Origin: Streptomyces sp. NBRC 109706
Lineage (GTDB): Bacteria > Actinomycetota > Actinomycetes > Streptomycetales > Streptomycetaceae
Length of the DNA: 64,000 nucleotides
Assembly: GCF_000974485.1 (NCBI RefSeq)
Contig: NZ_BBOM01000011.1
Location: 372,001 to 436,000, forward strand
Reading direction: 5' to 3'
Under the pieces are notes generated by a model, which saw only the letters and a list, made by a program, of their open reading frames with translations, was not told where the DNA came from and did no database searches. Both the position numbers and the translations under genes were made by a program. Shown here piece by piece: positions 10,101 to 16,741 of this stretch. How positions within the stretch are numbered: the first letter of the stretch is position 1; every line of letters starts with the position of its first letter.

Positions 10101-10727
10101 GGCTGTCTCGCGCCCGTCGAGGTGCGCATCCCACCCGGCTCGATGCTCGCCCCACGCCATCCGGCGGCCACCGTCGCCGGCAATGTCGAGACCTCCCAGG
10201 CCGTCACCGGCGCCCTCTACGCGGCCCTCGGCGTCCAGGCGGAGGGCTCGGGCACCATGAACAACGTCACCTTCGGCAACGACCGGGTGCAGTACTACGA
10301 GACGGTGGCCAGCGGTTCCGGCGCTGGTGACGGGTTCCCCGGCGCGCACGCGGTGCAGACCCATATGACCAACTCCCGGCTCACCGACCCCGAGGTGCTG
10401 GAGTGGCGCTACCCGGTGCGGGTGGAGGACTTCTGTATCCGCGCCGGCAGCGGCGGCGCGGGCCGCTGGCCCGGCGGCGACGGGGTCAGCCGCCGGATCA
10501 CCTTCCTGGAACCGATGACGGTCGCCCTGCTCACCGGCCACCGTCGGATCCCGCCCTACGGCATGGCCGGCGGCGAACCGGGCGCGCTCGGCGCCAACGC
10601 GATCGTCCGCGCGGACGGCACCCACGAACCGCTGGCCGGCAACGACACCGCCGACCTCGCCCCCGGCGACGCCCTGCTGCTGACCACCCCGGGCGGAGGC
10701 GGCTACGGCCCGCCGCCGACGGCCTGA
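7122..10727 (+). CDS. Fused HyuA-HyuB hydantoinase / 5-oxoprolinase (ATP-hydrolysing)
   Basis: A 1,201-residue protein from ATG 7122. The HyuA half (residues 1 to about 680) starts with WIDRGGTFTDVVGRRPDG, the first phosphate loop of the acetate/sugar kinase (ASKHA) fold, and has a second loop GFDMGGTSTDVSHYAG and KMGTTVATNALLERRG. The HyuB half starts around DPVRLEVFNNLFMSIAEQMG, with NDPYHGGTHLPDVTVV and ending in LTTPGGGGYG. Full-length fusions of this size are 5-oxoprolinases, which open 5-oxo-L-proline to L-glutamate with ATP; hydantoinase or acetone-carboxylase-like substrates cannot be excluded. No dedicated RBS is obvious. The gene ends 27 bases before a perfect hairpin. Confidence 0.9.
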   Translation: MSGRWEFWIDRGGTFTDVVGRRPDGRLVTDKLLSHAPERYRDAAVAGIRRMLGLAPGEPVPADRIEIVKMGTTVATNALLERRGEPTVLVTTAGFRDALRIAYQNRPHLFARRIELPEALYDRVIEVPERIGADGTVVRALAEEPTAEALRAAHRDGFRSAAVVLMHGYRHPAHERAVARLAVDAGFTQVSTSHEVSPLIKLVSRGDTTVVDAYLSPVLRRYVDRIADELAGVRLMFMQSNGGLREAGHFRGKDAVLSGPAGGVVGMVRACAEAGHHRVIGFDMGGTSTDVSHYAGELERVLGTEVAGVRMRAPMMDIHTVAAGGGSLLRFDGARYRVGPESAGAHPGPACYRRGGPLAVTDAQVMLGRIQPAHFPRVFGPDGDQPLDAAVVRERFAALAEEIAEATGDARGPEEVAAGFLDIAVLGMAGAVKKISVQRGHDISRYALASFGGAGGQHACQVADALGVSTVVIPPLAGVLSAYGIGVADATVLRERSVETELTGTALADVREIAEELIAEARAGLRADGLPEDAISHTVRLQLRYAGTDAALPVPLDTVAAMAAEFAALHTARYGFTMDKPLVTATVVVEAVGQAGGHRATLTPAPPRTGPPLPADTVRVWTEGAWRDTPLHQRAELRPGDTVSGPAIVAEADATTVVEPGWRATVGERGHLLLDRVVPRPAKVAVGTEVDPVRLEVFNNLFMSIAEQMGVRLENTAHSVNIKERLDFSCALFDDRGNLIANAPHIPVHLGSMGESIKEVLRRNADTMRPGDVYAINDPYHGGTHLPDVTVVTPVFDAPGERLLLLVASRGHHAEIGGITPGSMPAFSRTVEEEGVLFDNWLLVRDGRLRETETRALLTGARYPSRGPDANLADLRAQIAANERGIAELRAMIDQFGLDVVQAYMRHVRDNAEEAVRRIIATLDDGHYRYETDAGAAIEVTVTVDRAARGVLLDFTGTSPQQPGNHNAPSSVVLAAVLYVFRTLVADDIPLNSGCLAPVEVRIPPGSMLAPRHPAATVAGNVETSQAVTGALYAALGVQAEGSGTMNNVTFGNDRVQYYETVASGSGAGDGFPGAHAVQTHMTNSRLTDPEVLEWRYPVRVEDFCIRAGSGGAGRWPGGDGVSRRITFLEPMTVALLTGHRRIPPYGMAGGEPGALGANAIVRADGTHEPLAGNDTADLAPGDALLLTTPGGGGYGPPPTA

Positions 10728-10754
10728 CGGCCGAGGCGGGCCCTGACCCGTCGG

Positions 10755-10775
10755 ACGAGCCGCCGAACGGCTCGT
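10755..10775. terminator. Hairpin between convergent oxoprolinase and cNMP-binding genes
   Basis: ACGAGCCG pairs perfectly with CGGCTCGT around a CCGAA loop. It lies 27 bases after the oxoprolinase stop and between convergent genes, so it can act in both directions. Confidence 0.6.
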
Positions 10776-10847
10776 GCGACAAGCCTCCGGACGACACGTC
10801 TGACAAGCCGGCGGACGAGCGGCCCGACGAGCCGCCAGAGGAAGCGT

Positions 10848-11297
10848 CTAACGACCAGCATGGGGCGCGAACAGATCGAGGACACGAACCCGGGCGGCCT
10901 GGACACGGTAGGCCAGGATCTCCGCGATCACCCGCAGCAGTCCGTAGCCGAAGGCGGGGTCCTCGTCGCACAGGGCCTGCACCTCGGGCCCCTGGAACTC
11001 GTAGGCGCGGACCGGGCTCAGGGCCTCGGCACCGAAGTCCCACTGGAACGGCGGAAAGAGCCACGACCAGCCCAGCAGATCGCCCGACTCCAGCGAGGAC
11101 ACGGCCGTGGGGCGGCTGCCGGCGAGCCGCAGATCCAGGGTCACGGTGCCCGAGCGGACGATCCAGAACCGGTCGGCGGTGCCCCGTTCCTCGAAGATGC
11201 GCTGGCTCTGCTCGAAGGACACCTCGCTGGCCAGCGACATCAGCCGCTCGCGATGGCCCGGGGGCAACACCCGCAGCAGCCGCCGTGGAGCGGTCAT
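10848..11297 (-). CDS. Cyclic nucleotide-binding (CRP-type) domain protein
   Basis: A 149-residue protein from ATG 11297 with a strong GGAGG RBS 5 bases upstream. It is a single cNMP-binding beta-roll: FEQSQRIFEERGTADRFWIVRSGTVTL (residues 28-54), then SLESGDLLGWSWLFPPFQWDFGAEALSPVRAYEF (68-101). The usual phosphate-binding cassette GExxxx...RxA is changed to GDLLGWSWL...AEALS, a form seen in many redox/stress beta-roll proteins that may not bind cAMP. There is no DNA-binding HTH after the C-helix (RVIAEILAYRVQAARVRVLDLF), so it is more likely a sensor or adaptor than a transcription factor. It is divergent from the PAS-GAF-SpoIIE gene 175 bases away and could work with it. Confidence 0.8.
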   Translation of the reverse strand: MTAPRRLLRVLPPGHRERLMSLASEVSFEQSQRIFEERGTADRFWIVRSGTVTLDLRLAGSRPTAVSSLESGDLLGWSWLFPPFQWDFGAEALSPVRAYEFQGPEVQALCDEDPAFGYGLLRVIAEILAYRVQAARVRVLDLFAPHAGR

Positions 11298-11472
11298 CGT
11301 CGCCTCCCTTTCACTCCCGTTCGCGTATCGCCTGACGGTCGTTCCCTCCCGTCCATTGCACTCCGAACGGAGCAGTCGCGCATCCGCGCCGGAGTCGTGG
11401 AGTCGCCGGGGGGCGTGCGGTCCGCGAGAGTGGGGGGAGGGAGGGCTGCGTCCTGCGGACCGAGGGAGGAAC

Positions 11473-14121
11473 GTGCGCGCGATCCCGCAACCCGGTGATC
11501 TTGGCCGGCCGCCCGGTGAGTCCGTCGTGGTGCTCTTGCTGGGCTCCGAGGGCGACATCCTGGCCACGTCCCAGGGCTCGGAATGGCTCACCGGCGTGCC
11601 GCCGGAGGACCTGCCCGGCCACCGGCTGGTCGATCTGATCCCCGACCCCGAGTGCCGCTCCGCCGCGCTGGCCGGCTTTCCCGGCCGGCGCTTCACCTCG
11701 GTGCGACACCGCGACGGGCACCTCACGGGGGTGCGCCTCGACATCTACCCCCGGCTGCTGAGCGATCCGGGACGGGTGCTGGTGGTCCTGGTGGACGGGG
11801 TGGCGGCCCGCCAGCAGGAGGAGGACCAGGCGCTGGTGCGGGCCCTGTTCTCACAGCACCAGGTCGGCCTGTCGATACACGATCCCGACCTGTTGATCAC
11901 CCGGCTCAACACGGACCCCAACGACTGGGCCACCCAGGACGAGACGCTGGGCCTCAACCATCCGCTGCCCGTCGCCCTGCACGAGATCATGGACCCCGAG
12001 GACGCCCGGGCGGTCGCCAAGAAACTGTCCAGGGTGGCCGGCACCGGGGACCCGCTGATCAACTGGGAGTACACCTACCGGGCGCATCAGGCGCCCGAAC
12101 AGGCCCGCAAGCTCTCCGTCACCTCGCTGCGTCTGGAGGACTCACAGGGGGAGCTGCTGGGCGTGGTCAGCATCTACACCGATATCACCGAGCAGCATCT
12201 GACCCAGCACCGCATGGCGCTGCTGCACACCGCCGCCCAGCGGATCGGTCCCTCGCTGGACGTCACCCGGAACGCCGAGGAGCTGGCGAAGGTCCTGGTG
12301 CCGCCCTTCGCCGACTTCGCCGCCGTCGACCTGGGGGCGCGGGTGCTGGAGGGCGACGAGCCGGGCCCGACCTCGTTGCTGAACGTGCCGGTGCGGCGGG
12401 TCGCGGTGGCCGAGGCCGGCGGACGGTGGCCGGAAGAGGTCCAGCCACTGGGCGGCACCTTCCGGATCGAGGTCCCCGACGACGACAACGAGACCGCGGG
12501 GGAGGCCATCAGGGGCGCCGCCGCCGCGTTGCGCACCCTGCCGGTCGAGGAGGACCCACCGGCCGACGCGGCTCCCCCCAGGCTGCTGATGCCCAGCTCC
12601 CCTGGGTCCCTGATGGTGGTGCCGCTACGCGCCAGGGGCCAGGTACTGGGCACGCTCGCCCTGTGGCGCTCGCCCGACCGCCCCGGGTTCAGCGAGACGG
12701 ACGCCGATCTCGCCGAGGAGGTCGGCTCGCGCGCCGCACTCAGCCTGGACAACGCACGCCGCTACACCCGTGAGCACCGCACCCTGGAGACCCTGCAACG
12801 CAGCCTGCTGCCACCGGCCGTCTTCGAGGTCAGCGCCGGCTCCACCGCTGGCAGCTATGTACCGGCCGAGACCACCGCCGGCATCGGCGGCAGCTGGTAC
12901 GACGTGATCCCGCTCTCCTCGGCGCGGGTGGCGTTTGTCATGGGCGACGTGGCCGGACACGGCCTCAACGCCACCGCGACCATGGGCCGGCTGCGCACCG
13001 CCGTGCAGACCCTCGCCGACATGGACCTGGCCCCGGACGAACTGCTCACCCGGTTGGACGATCTGGCCATCCGACTGGCCGAGTTCGGGCCGACGGACGA
13101 GGGCGGGCAGCGTGGTTCCATCGGCGCCACCTGCCTGTACTGCGTCTACGACCCGGTGAGCGGCGAGTGCACGCTGGCCAGCGCCGGCCGCACGCCCCCG
13201 CTGATGGCCGAGCCGGGGGAGCCGGCCGAGGTGCTGCCGCTGCGCCCGGGGCCGGCGCTCGGCGTCGGCGGCTCCCCGTTCGAGACGATGTCGCTGCGCA
13301 TCGGCCCGCACAGCGTGCTGGCCTTCTTCAGCGAGGAACTGGCCGGCCACGGTCCCGATCCGAACGGCGGCGACCGGGACGAGGCGACCGAGGACGACGA
13401 GGGCAGCGACGCGACCGGGGACGACGCCGGTAAAGGTGCCGGTAACGACGGGGAGGACGGAGCGGAAGACGGTGCCGGGAACGACGCGGGAAACGATGAG
13501 GGAGACGACGCGGGAAACCGTTCCGGAAACGGTGCCGGAAGCGGTGCCGAGCCGGACGACGGGGGCGACGCCGGGGGTCGGGGGACGGGATCGAGCCGGC
13601 TGGCGCGGCTGAGTCAGCAGATCACCGAGGCCGCCGAGGACGGGCGTTCCCCCGCCGAGACGGGCCGCGGGGTGCTGGACGAACTGCTGCCCGACCGCGC
13701 CCCGGCCAACGATGTGGCGCTGCTGATCGCCCGGGTCAGGCCGCTGCCCCCCGACTCCACCGCCGACTGGCAACTGCCCGCCGAACCCGCCGTGGTGGGC
13801 CGCGCCCGCGATCTGGTGCTGGAACAGCTGGACGCCTGGGACCTCACCGAGAGCGCCTTTCCCACCGAGCTGATCATCAGCGAGCTGATCACCAACGCGA
13901 TCCGCTACGCGGGCGGCCCCGTCGGCGTCCGGCTGATCCGGGACGACGTGCTGATCTGCGAGGTCTCCGACCCCAGCGAGACCCAACCGCATCTGCGCCG
14001 CGCCCGCCCCACCGACGAGGGCGGCCGGGGCCTGTTCCTGGTCGCGCAACTCGCCCACCGCTGGGGCAGCCGCTACACCGCGACCGGCAAGACCATCTGG
14101 ACCGAGCAACCGCTCGGCTAG
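11473..14121 (+). CDS. Multidomain PAS-PAS-GAF-SpoIIE phosphatase-HATPase regulator
   Basis: An 882-residue protein; GTG 11473 was chosen because GAGGGAGGA lies immediately before it, and upstream in-frame sequence lacks coding character. Order: PAS-like (about 15-120, GSEGDILATSQGSEWLTGVPPEDL), second PAS (about 125-245, ending VSIYTDITEQHLTQ), GAF-like (about 255-435), PP2C/SpoIIE (about 455-740) and a C-terminal anti-sigma-type HATPase (about 765-882; SELITNAIRYAGGP, EVSDPS, DEGGRGLFLV). In the phosphatase domain GGDWYD is GGSWYD (Ser474), the DGL loop is replaced by FFSEEL, and about 80 acidic D/G/N-rich residues (627-707) are inserted there; GDVAGHG and NDVALLIARV remain. The likely role is input-controlled anti-sigma partner switching, perhaps with a weakened phosphatase. 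Confidence 0.85.
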   Translation: MRAIPQPGDLGRPPGESVVVLLLGSEGDILATSQGSEWLTGVPPEDLPGHRLVDLIPDPECRSAALAGFPGRRFTSVRHRDGHLTGVRLDIYPRLLSDPGRVLVVLVDGVAARQQEEDQALVRALFSQHQVGLSIHDPDLLITRLNTDPNDWATQDETLGLNHPLPVALHEIMDPEDARAVAKKLSRVAGTGDPLINWEYTYRAHQAPEQARKLSVTSLRLEDSQGELLGVVSIYTDITEQHLTQHRMALLHTAAQRIGPSLDVTRNAEELAKVLVPPFADFAAVDLGARVLEGDEPGPTSLLNVPVRRVAVAEAGGRWPEEVQPLGGTFRIEVPDDDNETAGEAIRGAAAALRTLPVEEDPPADAAPPRLLMPSSPGSLMVVPLRARGQVLGTLALWRSPDRPGFSETDADLAEEVGSRAALSLDNARRYTREHRTLETLQRSLLPPAVFEVSAGSTAGSYVPAETTAGIGGSWYDVIPLSSARVAFVMGDVAGHGLNATATMGRLRTAVQTLADMDLAPDELLTRLDDLAIRLAEFGPTDEGGQRGSIGATCLYCVYDPVSGECTLASAGRTPPLMAEPGEPAEVLPLRPGPALGVGGSPFETMSLRIGPHSVLAFFSEELAGHGPDPNGGDRDEATEDDEGSDATGDDAGKGAGNDGEDGAEDGAGNDAGNDEGDDAGNRSGNGAGSGAEPDDGGDAGGRGTGSSRLARLSQQITEAAEDGRSPAETGRGVLDELLPDRAPANDVALLIARVRPLPPDSTADWQLPAEPAVVGRARDLVLEQLDAWDLTESAFPTELIISELITNAIRYAGGPVGVRLIRDDVLICEVSDPSETQPHLRRARPTDEGGRGLFLVAQLAHRWGSRYTATGKTIWTEQPLG

Positions 14122-14252
14122 GTCGTGCCCCAGGCCATGGCCTAGGCTGCCACCTGCCCAAACGCGTTCCCGCGCGGCCGTGTTGAGGCTCCGGCCGGCC
14201 GGCGGACAACAGCCGCATCCGTGCCGAATCGAGCGTTGTCGGTGGCACCGCC

Positions 14253-14268
14253 TAGGGTGTGCCTCGTG
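14253..14268 (+). promoter_or_regulatory. Candidate -10 for leaderless transcription of the SMC-like module
   Basis: TAGGGT (14253-14258) lies 7 bases before the GTG at 14266 with no Shine-Dalgarno between. This is the spacing expected when transcription starts at the initiation codon, common in Streptomyces. No convincing -35 was seen. Confidence 0.4.
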
Positions 14269-15795
14269 ACCGCACCATCACCGACCGGCAGCACGCCGCA
14301 CAGCCCGCCGCCCCCGGCCAGGCCCGCCCCGGGCCCGGCGGCCGACGAGGGCCTGGCCCGCCGCCTGCGCGCGCTGGCCTGCACGGCGCCGCTGCACGAC
14401 CTGGACGTTCGCAAGGCCAATCTCGCGGGCGAGTACGCCCGTTACGCGATGGCCGAGGTGGCGCTCGCCGCGATCGATCTGGTCACCCTCAGCATGGACT
14501 TCGACACCGGCGCCGACCAGGAGCAGGTCATCGCCCGGCTGCTGCCCAGGATCGCCGCCCAGGCTCCCACCCGCCCCGCCGTCGAACACCGCCGCGTCGC
14601 CCGCTGGGTGGTCGACAACCTGATCAACGTCGGCAGCGTCGACCGGGGTTTCCGCGCGGTCTACGGCACCTTCGGGCCCGGCGGCGAGTACACCCGCAGG
14701 GACTACGACTTCAAGCTGATCGAGGAGGTCCAGGGCCCGGGCGGCGAGGTCTATCTCCGGACCACGGACGAGGCGGTCAACGTCCTGGTCGGCGCCCTGG
14801 ACACGGATGTCACCAGCGCGCAGATCGCCGCCGAGGTCAAGCTGGAGGTGCTGATCAACCGGGGCCGCCTCGCCGACGCCCAACTCGCCGCCGAGCAGGC
14901 CCGCTACCGCACCGTCCAGTACGCCGAGACGCTGCGCCGCACCCTGGAGACCACCCGGCGGGACGTCCGCGCCGTCGACTGGCTGCAGACGATCCCCGAC
15001 CTGATCAACGAGGCGCTGGAGCACATCGCCGACCGCTACCGGCACGAGAACGCCATCCTCACCCATATCCGGCACGCCAGGGACGAGGCGGTGGACCCCG
15101 AACACAAGCTGCGGGCCGCCGAGTTGGTCGACATCGTGCGGGACTGCATCCGCCGCCACACCCAGCTCCAGTCCCGGCTCCTGGAGGCCGGCCCGCTGTT
15201 CCGCGCCGAGCAGGACCGGCAGGCGTTCGCCACCCCGGCCGCCCGGGTCGACACCGACCTCTACGGCCAACTCCTCGCCCCGCTGCTGCCGCTGCCGCTC
15301 GGCGACGCCGCCCGGATCACCGACGCCTTCTTCGCCCGTGGCACCGGCCCGCGCCCGCCTGGCGCGGTGCGGCTGGCCGACCTCACGGAATGGCTCTTCA
15401 CCCCGCCCGTGCCCAGGGAGCATCTGGGCGTCGAGCTGCCGGAGCCCGAGCTGGTGGCCACCCCGGACGACAGCCGGTTCAGCGAGGCCCAGCTGAGCGA
15501 GGCCACCCGGCTGCTCCGGCTTCCGCCGGACGCGCCGCGCCGGCTCTCCGGGCTGCTCGCCGAGGCCCGCGCCATAGACGGGGAACTCCCGCATCTGATC
15601 GCCCTGTTGGCGGCGCACGCGGCCAGCCCTCCGGTGGGCACCGCCTACCGCCAGGGCGAACGGCGGCTGCTGTTCGCCGTGGACGACGGCACGCCCCTGG
15701 ACGACCCGCACTTCGGCGGCGCCGATCTGATCGTCGGTACCGCCCTGCTGGACGCGGCCGGCATGGCCGCCGCACGTACGGAGAACACCGCATGA
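14266..15795 (+). CDS. MksF/JetA-like kleisin candidate of an SMC-type module
   Basis: A 509-residue protein from GTG 14266 (GTG 14221 is possible). After a Pro-rich leader, residues about 30-90 (DEGLARRLRALACTAPLHDLDVRKANLAGEYARYAMAEVALAAIDLV) and the long helical centre (AEVKLEVLINRGRLADAQLAAEQARYRTVQYAETLRRTLETTRRDVRAVDWLQTIPDLINEALEHI) fit the winged-helix plus helical-rod architecture of MukF/MksF kleisins. Identification rests mainly on gene order (kleisin-KITE-SMC) and helical content; no diagnostic short motif is visible. It overlaps the next gene by 4 bases (ATGA), so translation is coupled. In MksBEF/Wadjet systems this subunit bridges the SMC heads and carries two small KITE proteins. 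Confidence 0.6.
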   Translation: MTAPSPTGSTPHSPPPPARPAPGPAADEGLARRLRALACTAPLHDLDVRKANLAGEYARYAMAEVALAAIDLVTLSMDFDTGADQEQVIARLLPRIAAQAPTRPAVEHRRVARWVVDNLINVGSVDRGFRAVYGTFGPGGEYTRRDYDFKLIEEVQGPGGEVYLRTTDEAVNVLVGALDTDVTSAQIAAEVKLEVLINRGRLADAQLAAEQARYRTVQYAETLRRTLETTRRDVRAVDWLQTIPDLINEALEHIADRYRHENAILTHIRHARDEAVDPEHKLRAAELVDIVRDCIRRHTQLQSRLLEAGPLFRAEQDRQAFATPAARVDTDLYGQLLAPLLPLPLGDAARITDAFFARGTGPRPPGAVRLADLTEWLFTPPVPREHLGVELPEPELVATPDDSRFSEAQLSEATRLLRLPPDAPRRLSGLLAEARAIDGELPHLIALLAAHAASPPVGTAYRQGERRLLFAVDDGTPLDDPHFGGADLIVGTALLDAAGMAAARTENTA

Positions 15796-16640
15796 GCACG
15801 CCAACAGCGTCCCCGGCGCCGGTCACCCCGGCCGACGCCGCCGATGCCGCCCGGCTGGTCGCCTTCGGCCTCCAGCCCAAGCTGCCGCCCGCGCGCGACG
15901 CCGAGTACGCGGCGCTGCTGCGGCGCTACCAGGAGGAGCCCGCCTTCGCCCGGATCGCCGACGCGGTCGCCGGCGGCCTCGGCCTGGTGGTGCTGGAGGT
16001 CTCGCCGCGCGCCGGCATGGCCGTCGCCGCCGCCGAGGACTCCGTCTTCGCGGTCCGGATGGCCGAGTACGCCCGGCGCACCTCGTCCGACACCGCCGAC
16101 CGCTTTCTGCACGGACTGGCCCATCTCGCCGTCGCCGCCCTGGCGTTCCCCCGTCCGCAGGATCTCGCCGACAACGACTACCTGGGCCGGATCACCGTCA
16201 ACGGCGTCGAGTCGTTCGTCCGGCACGCCTGCGAACGGCTCGCCGAACGCGCCGCGGAACGCGGCGAGAACACCGACCCGGCCAGCGACGAGCCGGGCCT
16301 CGAAGCCGCCTGGCGGGTCTACGCCCGGCGCAGCGCCACCGGCGCCACCAAGGACTCCCGCCGACTGGCCGGCTCCACCACCGGCATCGTCGGCAAGGCC
16401 GTCGCCTTCCTCGCCGACGCCGGCTTTCTGCACCGCGCCGGCGACGAGCAGGGTGGCACCTACCGCACCACCCCCCGCTACCAGCTCCAGGTGCGGGAGC
16501 TGGCATCCGGCGCGGCGATGGCCGAGCTGACCGCCCTCGGCCTGGTCCCGGTCAGCGACGGCGGCGGAGCGCTGCTGCCCGCCGCCGGCGGGGCCGACCT
16601 CGACCTCGTGGAAGGCGCCGGGCTGCCCTTCCACCGCTGA
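15792..16640 (+). CDS. MksE/JetB-like (KITE) winged-helix protein candidate
   Basis: A 282-residue protein starting at the ATG of the ATGA overlap. It has an N-terminal domain with FGLQPKLPPARDAEYAALLRRYQEEPAFARIADAVAGGLGLVVLEVSPRAGMAVA and a C-terminal winged-helix signature: KAVAFLADAGFLHRAGDEQGGTYRTTPRYQLQVRELASGAAMAEL. The 'GTYRxTPRYQLQVREL' strand-turn is what MksE/JetB proteins typically show at the wing. In condensins of the MukBEF class this subunit binds the kleisin. Overlap with the preceding gene and 101 bases to the SMC-like gene place all three in one operon. Confidence 0.6.
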   Translation: MSTPTASPAPVTPADAADAARLVAFGLQPKLPPARDAEYAALLRRYQEEPAFARIADAVAGGLGLVVLEVSPRAGMAVAAAEDSVFAVRMAEYARRTSSDTADRFLHGLAHLAVAALAFPRPQDLADNDYLGRITVNGVESFVRHACERLAERAAERGENTDPASDEPGLEAAWRVYARRSATGATKDSRRLAGSTTGIVGKAVAFLADAGFLHRAGDEQGGTYRTTPRYQLQVRELASGAAMAELTALGLVPVSDGGGALLPAAGGADLDLVEGAGLPFHR

Positions 16641-16685
16641 CCCCCCTGACCCCGCCGACCCCGACCCGTTTCCGCTGTTCTCCAC

Positions 16686-16718
16686 CGACTTCCCGCCGAC
16701 TTCCCGCCGACTTTCCAT
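16686..16718. repeat. Three 11-bp tandem repeats upstream of the SMC-like gene
   Basis: CGACTTCCCGC at 16686-16696 and 16697-16707, followed by a diverged copy CGACTTTCCAT at 16708-16718. The 11-base period places each copy on the same helix face. It lies in the 101-base gap before the SMC-like ATPase and could be a protein-binding site or a translation-control element. Confidence 0.6.
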
Positions 16719-16741
16719 CGGTTTTGACGAGAGTTTCCGCC

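Noticed and set aside
13351..13600. Possible EF-hand or RTX calcium repeats in the acidic insertion
   Set aside because: Neither the DxDxDG nor the GGxGxDxxx pattern is present; only low-complexity D/G/N/E sequence.
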